Below, in pieces: positions 55,258 to 64,000 of a stretch of 64,000 nucleotides of DNA. Positions within the stretch are counted from its first letter, which is position 1. Each line of letters opens with the position of its first letter. The DNA lies in the NCBI GenBank assembly GCA_033675265.1, contig JAUJYZ010000398.1, positions 59,778 to 123,777 on the forward strand, given 5' to 3'. A program made the position numbers and the translations under genes. This DNA comes from Actinostola sp. cb2023 (taxonomy: Eukaryota; Cnidaria; Anthozoa; Actiniaria; Actinostolidae). Under the pieces are notes generated by a model. The model was not told the origin of the DNA. It made no database searches and worked only from the letters and a program-made list of their open reading frames with translations.

Positions 55258-58200
55258 GGGGGGGACCGGTATTAAGACAATTGAAAGTTATGTTTGTAAA
55301 TATTGTTGATAGCTAGTAGACAGTGAAACACCTGAGAATATACGAAATTTTATCGAAATTTAAAATAATAGTCAAGACAAAATCGTATCAGTCGTACTAC
55401 ATGTATATCCCCAAAATCTATGTTCAAATATCAACGCCAAACTGAAAGACAATCAGTATGCGAAGGACTAGTAGACTCCGTAGAAGAAGAGGGAAAGAAA
55501 GACAACTTTATAGCAGCCCTTCATCTTCAGTTCTTTGATGATCTTAGACAATCATGAATTGTTTTTCTAGACAAGGAAAAGGGCTTCTTAAGTACGTGCG
55601 TGAAAAGATTATCGATTGTTGGTTGGAAGGCCAAAGTCAAGCACAGATCGGTAAATCTTTAATTTCAAAGCAAACTGTTTCCAATGTCATCAACAACTTT
55701 GTTAGGAGAGGAAATTTAGAGGCACAGCATGGAGGAAATACTCGTAGGACAGCAAAAGCCCCAGTATCTATTATTATCTATTTTGTTTCCAAAGGTCGAT
55801 AGCCAAGCTAATTTTGAGTCACGCTTCAACGAACTTTGCCGCCAACCAAGTTCCGAAGTTTGTTTTGAACTTCCCAAGTTCATTTCGAACTTCGTAGCGA
55901 ATGTTCGCCGGCGAACTTCAGAACTTCGGAACAAACTTCGGAATCCGATCGTCAAATATATGTGAAAGCGCCTGTAATGTTAGAATAATTACATTGCTTT
56001 TAATAGTTTCTCTGTTTATAACTTTCAGGACTGTTTTCGCAATGGTTCAGTTATCCATCTTAAGTCTAAGGTCACAGGCAAGACCCTTTCAGTTCAGGAA
56101 GGTGGCGTTATCAATGGAGATGGACATGTAGGCTTTTACGGTAATAAATTATAAATTATTTATGTTTTCCTATATTGTTGTTGTTGACAATATTGTTTCT
56201 CATTGTTTAGCTGGTATTCTTGGGCCTAGAACACCTGTCTGGGGACGATGGACAGATGGTACATACCACCGTGGAACAATATCAAATGTGGATTGTCAAG
56301 TCCACATCAAATTCAATGATGGTGACACCATCTCTCACAACATCAGTGACCAAACTGCTGTCTTAGCTGATGTAAACCCTGACCTTGAAGCTGTTCAAAT
56401 AGGGTCACGAGTAATTGCTCAGTATCAAGGCAGTGCAAGGTATTATACTGGACGTGTCATGAAAGTTGATAAAGCCAATCCCAGAGATCCTACATTTGAC
56501 ATTCACTTTGATGATGGTGACAAAGGTCCAGCAAAATTGAATCAAATACGAATGTTGCCAGAATTAGTGTCAATGCCAAGTAAGTGTTGTTTCATCATAA
56601 TACCTAGTGCACTTATGTACAGCAAGATGGCTCATTGATATAAGCCTACTATCCCTATTTCAATCCCTCTGTCCATCCATTTTTCCACTAACAGAATTCA
56701 CTCTAACCAATTTTATTACCAGTCGTACATATTTAATTTCCATGGATTAATTTTGATTTGATGTTAACTGTCAGCCTTAGGGACCCCTCCCATTGTGCCA
56801 CACAGTCGTATTATTGGACGATGGACCAACAATCAATACTACCGTGGTATAGTTACCAATGTTGGTTGTAAGGTGGATATAACATTTGATGATGGAGACA
56901 AGGTTCAACATGATCCAAGTGACATTGGTGCTGTTTTTTATGATGTCAATCCAAAACCAGGAACCATTCAGGTGGGAACAAGAGTCATTGGATTTTGGCC
57001 CAGCAGTAACAATTTCTACCTGGGGAAAGTAACTCAAGTAGATTATATGAACCCTCATTCACCACGCTACTTTGTTCACTTTGATGATGGAGATGAAGTT
57101 TGGTGTAACTTAAACGAGATCAGACCTGTCCCATTGAGACGTGAAAATGGTAAGATTGTTTGCTCATTGCGTATAAACCTGTGACTATTTTACTTTGCAG
57201 TGAGTATAAACCATTATTGTAGAACTAATAATAATGTTTTTGTTATCAGTTGGATGTGTTGTTTGGGGACGCTGGACTAACAATTGTTTCTATCATGGCA
57301 AAGTCACTGAATGTAGTCATGGAAAAGTCCATATAACGTTTGATGATGGTGACAAGATTTCTCATTATTTGAGTGACATCAGTTCAGTTTTAGTAGATGT
57401 CGTTCCTAACCCAGCTAATATATCTGTTGGCTCACGGGTAATTGCAGCATTTCCAGGCCAAAGCAGGTTTTATCCTGGTAGAGTCTCTAAAATTGATCCA
57501 ACCAATTTCTATGCTCCACGCTACTATGTGAACTATGATGATGGTGATCAGGGTTGGGTGAACTTTGATCAAGTCAGATTGCTGCCTATGAAGGTTGATC
57601 AAGGTAATGTATTGCACTGTAATGTGTCTGTAGGAGCTGTGCCTTTATTTGCTATATATACAGTCATTTCAGAAGACATTGTCGCCGACCGGCTTCACGA
57701 CTACGTGACTAGACCGAACGGGAGTATGGGTAGAAATCACTGAAGCGGTTTTAAATCTGCATATCTGATTAGCCATGCCTTGAGCTTACAGTGAATACCA
57801 ATGCTTTCGAGTTGTTTGGATGATTTAGTGGTCTTTCAACGACTGAACATTGTCACAGCACGGAACGTCCTTGACCAAAAATGAGTAATTGACACCGAAT
57901 CTTATTTTACTGGCGTTAAACATGAAGGCATACATTCATTCGAGTATTACTCTCCATTATGATAATGAGAAAATAAATCCCAGAGCGAATAATTTATTGC
58001 TTCAGAGATTTCTACCCATACTCCCGTTCGGTCTAGTCACGTAGTCGTGAGGACGGTCAACTACAACATTTTTTTCTGAAATGACTGTATACCAGACACT
58101 GCAGGTGCTGTGCCTTTATTTGCTATATATACCAGACACTGCAGGTGCTGTGCCTTTATTTGCTATATATACCAGACACTGTAGGTGCTGTGCCTTTATT

Positions 58201-59073
58201 TGCTATATATACCAGACACTGTAGGTGCTGTGCCTTTATTTACTATATATACCAGACACTGCATGTGCTGTGCCTTTATTTGCTATATATACCAGACACT
58301 GCAGGTGCTGTGCCTTTATTTGCTATATATACCAGACACTGTAGGTGCTGTGCCTTTATTTGCTATATATACCAGACACTGTAGGTGCTGTGCCTTTATT
58401 TGCTATATATACCAGACACTGCATGTGCTGTGCCTTTATTTGCTATATACATGTATACCAGACACTGCAGGTGCTGTGCCTTTATTTGCTATATATACCA
58501 GACACTGTAGGTGCTGTGCCTTTATTTGCTACATTATATATACCAGACACTGACTCAAATTATTTTTCAATACAATACAATAAACTTTGTTTATAGAGGA
58601 AAGATGTATATATTAACCTCACAGTTTTAAATCTAACATACGATCCTCACTAATTAAATTACAAAACAATAAACATAAAACACTAACATATTATTGGTAC
58701 TTTGTTTGTATTTTAGTTGGCACAGTAGTTTGGGGTCGCTGGACCATCAATCAATACTTTAAAGGAAAAGTTGAAAAAGTTGATTCCAAGATCCATATTG
58801 TATTTGATGATGGTGACAGAATTGAGCACTCGCCTAGTGATGTAACAGCAATAATCCTGGATACCACACCCAATCCAGAAAGTGTCACTAAGGGTAGTCG
58901 TGTAATTGCTGAATGGCCGGGCAATTCCAATTTATATCCTGGTACAGTAGTTGAAGTAGACAAAAATAATCCCTACGAAGTACGCTACTATGTACACTAC
59001 GATGATGGTGACAACGAATGGGTTGTTATGAACCAGTTAAGGCTTATTCCTGCTCCAGGACCATCAGCAGAAG
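55088..59073 (+). CDS. multi-Tudor-like repeat protein, six exons seen, continues downstream
   Basis: Coding exons are 55088-55114 (MASLGSPTL), 56029-56140, 56211-56579, 56775-57149, 57250-57603 and 58717-59073, with GTAAGT/GTAATA/GTAAGT/GTAAGA/GTAATG/GTAATT donors. Exon 2 gives DCFRNGSVIHLKSKVTGKTL and GGVINGDGHVG, a beta-trefoil-like strand pair. Each later exon is a phase 1-1 unit of 354-375 nt encoding one ~118-residue repeat: VVWGRWT, Y-x-G-x-V, FDDGD near the middle, GSRVIA, a second FYPGRV-type strand, YYVNYDDGD and a closing VRLLP. Two DDGD-bearing barrels per exon suggest a tandem Tudor/DUF4537-like fold, a class that often binds methylated peptides; the ligand is unknown. Exon 4 could alternatively start 6 nt later. 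No stop is reached before the window end. Confidence 0.75.
55225..55255. repeat. poly-G tract in intron 1
   Basis: About 30 consecutive G, followed by TTGGGGGGG. Length in such runs is unreliable in assemblies. Confidence 0.85.
55571..55763 (+). CDS. paired-like helix-turn-helix exon inside intron 1
   Basis: Bounded by TTTTTCTAG (acceptor, 55570) and CCCCA-GTATCT (donor at 55764), the open segment reads GKGLLKYVREKIIDCWLEGQ, SQAQIGKSLISKQTVSNVIN and NFVRRGNLEAQHGGNTRRT. The spacing of helix REKIIDCWLEG, helix QAQIGKSL and recognition helix SKQTVSNVINNFVRRG fits the N-terminal paired/Tc1-type HTH. It may be the first exon piece of a transposase-derived gene. In the Tudor-like gene the exon-1/exon-2 junction works without it. 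An ATG at 55554 lies upstream of the acceptor. Downstream partner exons were not found. Confidence 0.5.
57661..58087. mobile_element. MITE with CAGTCATTTCAGAA ends, TA-flanked, inside the first 40-bp repeat
   Basis: CAGTCATTTCAGAAGACATT at the left and TTTTTCTGAAATGACTG at the right are inverse, with long imperfect arms (CGACTACGTGACTAGACCGA, CGGGAGTATGGGTAGAAATC). TA lies on both sides, and the interrupted sequence GCTATATA-CCAGACACTG is exactly a unit of the 40-bp array. Confidence 0.85.
58088..58552 (+). repeat. 40-bp minisatellite, array 1, ~11.6 units (intron 5)
   Basis: The unit starts TACCAGACACTGCAGGTGCT and ends TTTATTTGCTATATA. The variable base is C, T or A in CTG(C/T/A)AGG. A further part-unit (57632-57660) precedes the MITE, 29 bp after the exon-5 donor. 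The 40-bp period makes three plus frames open as Cys/Leu/Tyr repeats; these are artefacts. Confidence 0.95.
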
Positions 59074-59122
59074 GTAATTCTATTTTGATATACACCACAA
59101 TTTAGCCAAATATTTATTGGCT

Positions 59123-59424
59123 AAATCACTGAATGTAGTCATGGAAAAGTCCATATAACGTTTGATGATGGTGACACTCATTATTTGAGTGATATCAGTT
59201 CAGTTTTAGTAGATGTCGTACCTAACCCAGCTAATAGATCTGTTGGCTCACGGGTAATTGCAGCATTTCCAGGCCAAAGCAGGTTTTATCCTGGTAGAGT
59301 CTCTAAAATTGATCCAACCAATTTCTATGCTCCACGCTACTATGTGAACTATGATGATGGTGATCAGGGTTGGGTGAACTTTGATCAAGTCAGATTGCTA
59401 CCTATGAAGGTTGATCAAGATAAT
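59123..59424 (+). pseudogene. dead duplicate of Tudor-like exon 5
   Basis: From AATCACTGAATGTAGTCATG to TTGATCAAG the DNA follows 57303-57603 closely. The first ~50 nt and the splice acceptor are missing, a 6-nt in-frame deletion removes part of the first barrel (GGTGACACTCATT), and the donor has changed from GGTAATG to GATAATG. It therefore cannot be spliced as an exon in the original way, although its frame is open. Confidence 0.85.
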
Positions 59425-59563
59425 GTACTGCACTGTACAGTGTATGTGTCTGTAGGAGCTGTGTCTTTATTTGCTATATATATATACAGTAATGTACTAG
59501 TAAGTAGACTCTGCTGCACTGTACATGTATGTGTCTGTAGGAGCTGTGTCTTTATTTGCTATA

Positions 59564-59846
59564 TACACCTATTTCAAATAACGTTGTCGCGTTCAAAGCA
59601 ACAAGCGTCAAGCCAAGACCGAAATGAATGCTGGTTTTGTGTTGGCAATTATTTAAATCACAATTGTTTCTATAAAGACTAATTACAAAATGTGAACATT
59701 TCCACGTGCTTGTTTGCATATCACACTTCGTTCCATAGAAAATAGGTCTGAATTAAATAATTTGCCAACACAAGACCAGTATGCACTTCGGTCTTGGCTT
59801 GACGCTTGTTGCTTTAAACGCGACAACGTTATTTGAAATAGGTGTA
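59564..59846. mobile_element. MITE with CACCTATTTC termini (copy 4)
   Basis: TACACCTATTTCAAATAACG then TTGTCGCG is mirrored at the right, with ~80-bp arms including GCAACAAGCGTCAAGCCAAG. It was inserted in the duplicated intron segment and is absent from the original at 57660. Confidence 0.85.
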
Positions 59847-59852
59847 TATATA

Positions 59853-60248
59853 CAGTCTTCACGACTACGCAACTAGACCGAATGGGAGTATGGGTAGAAA
59901 TCACTGAAGCGGTTTTAAATCTGCATATCTGATTAGCCATGCCTTGAGCTTACAGTGAATACCAATGCTTTCGAGTTGTTTGGATGATTTAGTGGTCTTT
60001 CAACGACTGAACATTGTCACGGCATGGAACGTCCTTGACCAAAAATGAGTAATTGACACCGAATCTTATTTTCCTGGCGTTAAACACGAAGGCATACATT
60101 CATTCGAGTATTACTCTCCATTATGATAATGAGAAAATAAATCCCAGAGCGAATCATTTATTGCTTCAGAGATTTCTACCCATACTCCCGTTCGGTCTAG
60201 TCACGTAGTCGTGAGGCCGGTCAACGACAACGTTTTCTGAAATGACTG
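59853..60248. mobile_element. second copy of the CAGTCATTTCAGAA MITE, left end deleted
   Basis: Collinear with 57661-58087 except that ~30 nt just inside the left end are missing (CAGTC joins TTCACGACTACG). The right end and its junction with the 40-bp array are the same as in copy 1, so it came with the segment duplication and is not a new insertion. Confidence 0.9.
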
Positions 60249-63200
60249 TATACCAGACACTGTAGGTGCTGTGCCTTTATTTGCTATATATACCAGACAC
60301 TGCAGGTGCTGTGCCTTTATTTGCTATATATACCAGACACTGTAGGTGCTGTGCCTTTATTTGCTATATATACCAGACACTGCAGGTGCTGTGCCTTTAT
60401 TTGCTATATATACCAGACACTGCAGGTGCTGTGCCTTTATTTGCTATATATACCAGACACTGCAGGTGCTGTGCCTTTATTTGCTATACATACCAGACAC
60501 TGCAGGTGCTGTGCCTTTATTTGCTATATATACCAGACACTGCAGGTGCTGTGCCTTTATTTGCTATATATACCAGACACTGTAGGTGCTGTGCCTTTAT
60601 TTGCTATATATACCAGACACTGCAGGTGCTGTGCCTTTATTTGCTATATATACCAGACACTGAAGGTGCTGTGCCTTTATTTGCTATACATACCAGACAC
60701 TGCAGGTGCTGTGCCTTTATTTGCTATATATACCAGACAGTGCCTTTATTTGCTATATATACCAGACACTGTAGGTGCTGTGCCTTTATTTGCTATATAT
60801 ACCAGACACTGTAGGTGCTGTGCCTTTATTTGCTATATATACCAGACACTGAAGGTGCTGTGCCTTTATTTGCTATATATACCAGACACTGCAGGTGCTG
60901 TGCCTTTATTTGCTATATATACCAGACACTGCAGGTGCTGTGCCTTTATTTGCTATATATACCAGACACTGCAGGTGCTGTGCCTTTATTTGCTATACAT
61001 ACCAGACACTGCAGGTGCTGTGCCTTTATTTGCTATATATACCAGACACTGCAGGTGCTGTGCCTTTATTTGCTATATATACCAGACACTGTAGGTGCTG
61101 TGCCTTTATTTGCTATATATACCAGACACTGCAGGTGCTGTGCCTTTATTTGCTATATATACCAGACACTGTAGGTGCTGTGCCTTTATTTGCTATATAT
61201 ACCAGACACTGCAGGTGCTGTGCCTTTATTTGCTATATATACCAGACACTGCAGGTGCTGTGCCTTTATTTGCTATATATACCAGACACTGTAGGTGCTG
61301 TGCCTTTATTTGCTATATATACCAGACACTGCAGGTGCTGTGCCTTTATTTGCTATATATACCAGACACTGAAGGTGCTGTGCCTTTATTTGCTATATAC
61401 ACCAGACACTGCAGGTGCTGTGCCTTTATTTGCTATATTTACCAGACACTGCAGGTGCTGTGCCTTTATTTGCTATATATATACCAGACACTGTAGGTGC
61501 TGTGCCTTTATTTGCTATATATACCAGACACTGCAGGTGCTGTGCCTTTATTTGCTATATATACCAGACACTGCAGGTGCTGTGCCTTTATTTGCTATAT
61601 ATACCAGACACTGTAGGTGCTGTGCCTTTATTTGCTATATATACCAGACACTGTAGGTGCTGTGCCTTTATTTGCTATATATACCAGACACTGCAGGTGC
61701 TGTGCCTTTATTTGCTATATATACCAGACACTGTAGGTGCTGTGCCTTTATTTGCTATATATACCAGACACTGCAGGTGCTGTGCCTTTATTTGCTATAC
61801 ATACCAGACACTGCAGGTGCTGTGCCTTTATTTGCTATATATACCAGACACTGCAGGTGCTGTGCCTTTATTTGCTATATATACCAGACAGTGCAGGTGC
61901 TGTGCCTTTATTTGCTATATATACCAGACACTGCAGGTGCTGTGCCTTTATTTGCTATACATACCAGACACTGCAGGTGCTGTGCCTTTATTTGCTATAT
62001 ATACCAGACACTGTAGGTGCTGTGCCTTTATTTGCTATATATACCAGACACTGTAGGTGCTGTGCCTTTATTTGCTATATATACCAGACACTGCAGGTGC
62101 TGTGCCTTTATTTGCTATATATACCAGACACTGTAGGTGCTGTGCCTTTATTTGCTATATATACCAGACACTGCAGGTGCTGTGCCTTTATTTGCTATAC
62201 ATACCAGACACTGCAGGTGCTGTGCCTTTATTTGCTATATATACCAGACACTGCAGGTGCTGTGCCTTTATTTGCTATATATACCAGACAGTGCAGGTGC
62301 TGTGCCTTTATTTGCTATATATACCAGACACTGTAGGTGCTGTGCCTTTATTTGCTATATATACCAGACACTGCACAGGTGCTGTGCCTTTATTTGCTAT
62401 ATATACCAGACACTGCAGGTGCTGTGCCTTTATTTGCTATATATACCAGACACTGCAGGTGCTGTGCCTTTATTTGCTATATATACCAGACACTGTAGGT
62501 GCTGTGCCTTTATTTGCTATATATACCAGACACTGCAGGTGCTGTGCCTTTATTTGCTATATATACCAGACACTGAAGGTGCTGTGCCTTTATTTGCTAT
62601 ATACACCAGACACTGCAGGTGCTGTGCCTTTATTTGCTATATTTACCAGACACTGCAGGTGCTGTGCCTTTATTTGCTATATATACCAGACACTGTAGGT
62701 GCTGTGCCTTTATTTGCTATATATACCAGACACTGCAGGTGCTGTGCCTTTATTTGCTATATATACCAGACACTGCAGGTGCTGTGCCTTTATTTGCTAT
62801 ATATACCAGACACTGTAGGTGCTGTGCCTTTATTTGCTATATATACCAGACACTGTAGGTGCTGTGCCTTTATTTGCTATATATACCAGACACTGCAGGT
62901 GCTGTGCCTTTATTTGCTATATATACCAGACACTGTAGGTGCTGTGCCTTTATTTGCTATATATACCAGACACTGCAGGTGCTGTGCCTTTATTTGCTAT
63001 ACATACCAGACACTGCAGGTGCTGTGCCTTTATTTGCTATATATACCAGACACTGCAGGTGCTGTGCCTTTATTTGCTATATATACCAGACAGTGCAGGT
63101 GCTGTGCCTTTATTTGCTATATATACCAGACACTGTAGGTGCTGTGCCTTTATTTGCTATATATACCAGACACTGCAGGTGCTGTGCCTTTATTTGCTAT

Positions 63201-64000
63201 ATATACCAGACACTGCAGGTGCTGTGCCTTTATTTGCTATATATACCAGACACTGCAGGTGCTGTGCCTTTATTTGCTATATATACCAGACACTGTAGGT
63301 GCTGTGCCTTTATTTGCTATATATACCAGACACTGCAGGTGCTGTGCCTTTATTTGCTATATATACCAGACACTGAAGGTGCTGTGCCTTTATTTGCTAT
63401 ATACACCAGACACTGCAGGTGCTGTGCCTTTATTTGCTATATTTACCAGACACTGCAGGTGCTGTGCCTTTATTTGCTATATATACCAGACACTGTAGGT
63501 GCTGTGCCTATTTATTGCTGTGCCTTTATTTGCTATATACCAGACACTGCAGGTGCTGTGCCTTTTATTTGCTATATATACCAGACACTGCAGGTGCTGT
63601 GCCTTTATTTGCTATATATACCAGACACTGCAGGTGCTGTGCCTTTATTTGCTATATATACCAGACACTGCAGGTGCTGTGCCTTTATTTGCTATATATA
63701 CCAGACACTGCAGGTGCTGTGCCTTTATTTGCTATATATACCAGACACTGCAGGTGCTGTGCCTTTATTTGCTATATATACCAGTGACACCTGCAGGTGC
63801 TGTGCCTTTATTTGCTATATATACCAGACAGTGCCTTTATTTGCTATATATACCAGACACTGTAGGTGCTGTGCCTTTATTTGCTATATATACACAGGAC
63901 TGTGCCTTTATTTGCTATATATACCAGACACTGTAGGTGCTGTGCCTTTATTTGCTATATATACCAGACACTGTAGGTGCTGTGCCTTATTTGCTATATA
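60249..64000 (+). repeat. 40-bp minisatellite, array 2, >93 units, runs off the window
   Basis: The same unit as array 1. Marker variants (GCTATACATACC, CAGACAGTGC, CTGAAGG followed by ATATACACC and ATATTTACC) recur in the same order at 61371-61445, 62571-62649 and 63371-63449, spaced 1,204 and 800 bp, showing blockwise amplification. Irregular short or fused units occur near 60740, 62370, 63510, 63784 and 63890. All long plus-strand open frames here are period artefacts. Confidence 0.95.

Noticed and set aside
60266..63936. Many long plus-strand open frames of 119-333 codons with Cys/Leu/Tyr repeats
   Set aside because: They are translations of a 40-bp repeat in an intron. All three frames look alike because 40 is not a multiple of 3, and there is no domain or splice support.
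1..64000. tRNA, rRNA or other structured RNA genes
   Set aside because: No cloverleaf, A/B-box pair or rRNA core motif was noticed by eye. A covariance-model search would be needed to exclude them.

Overview
The window looks like accessory, transposon-dense nuclear DNA of an invertebrate animal, most likely a cnidarian of the coral/sea-anemone type. It is AT-rich. Its genes are split by GT-AG introns, and long stretches are dead mobile elements (Crypton-like, Merlin-like, Kolobok-like, DIRS-like, Penelope-like), short inverted-repeat elements (MITEs) and satellites. I saw no prokaryotic operon structure, ribosome-binding sites, CRISPR array, rRNA or tRNA. The organism is inferred from gene style and repeat content; no species can be named.

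Layout. 0.1-1.7 kb: a frameshifted Crypton-type tyrosine recombinase pseudogene. 4.1-7.6 kb: two intron-containing, convergent genes. One is the C-terminal half of a Kolobok-like transposase (+, five exons) and the other a small protein with the P2X7 intracellular (ballast-type) domain (-, three exons). 8.0-11 kb: a Merlin-like transposase remnant, a MITE, and a 1.37-kb element with striking TTCGCCCACG termini. 12.9-17.3 kb: four phase-0 micro-exons on the minus strand that read as one unrecognised small gene, surrounded by nested MITEs. 18-25.4 kb: mostly non-coding repeats, including the first copy of a dispersed repeat family (called R1 here) that recurs at 35-37 and 40-42 kb.

26.05-35.3 kb is a composite insertion bounded by pogo-like termini and TA. 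Its pre-insertion sequence is preserved in a paralogous copy at 25.7 kb. Inside are identical 188-bp direct repeats 8.4 kb apart, Gag-like and DIRS-like RT remnants, a Penelope-like RT fused to the DIRS-like RT, a GIY-YIG Penelope-like 3' half leading into a giant palindrome, and a minisatellite. 37-42.6 kb: more R1 copies and nested MITEs. 43.3-47.5 kb: a strongly strand-asymmetric low-complexity block with a Ulp1-protease fragment in the middle. 48.1-49.5 kb: a 62-bp satellite. 49.9-51.4 kb: a second Penelope-like element in the same tail-to-tail palindromic arrangement.

55.1-59.1 kb holds the best host gene. A short first exon and a beta-trefoil-like exon are followed by four symmetric phase-1 exons, each encoding a ~118-residue Tudor-like repeat with two DDGD motifs. 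Its fifth coding exon and the following intron were duplicated downstream. The duplicate exon is dead, and the intron carries a 40-bp minisatellite that has expanded to at least 3.7 kb and runs off the window end.

No operon-like cooperation is visible. The dominant theme is layered transposition, with several insertions datable relative to one another because empty sites survive in the same window. The least explained pieces are the micro-exon gene, the transposase/P2X7-like pair, and the origin of the 40-bp array.
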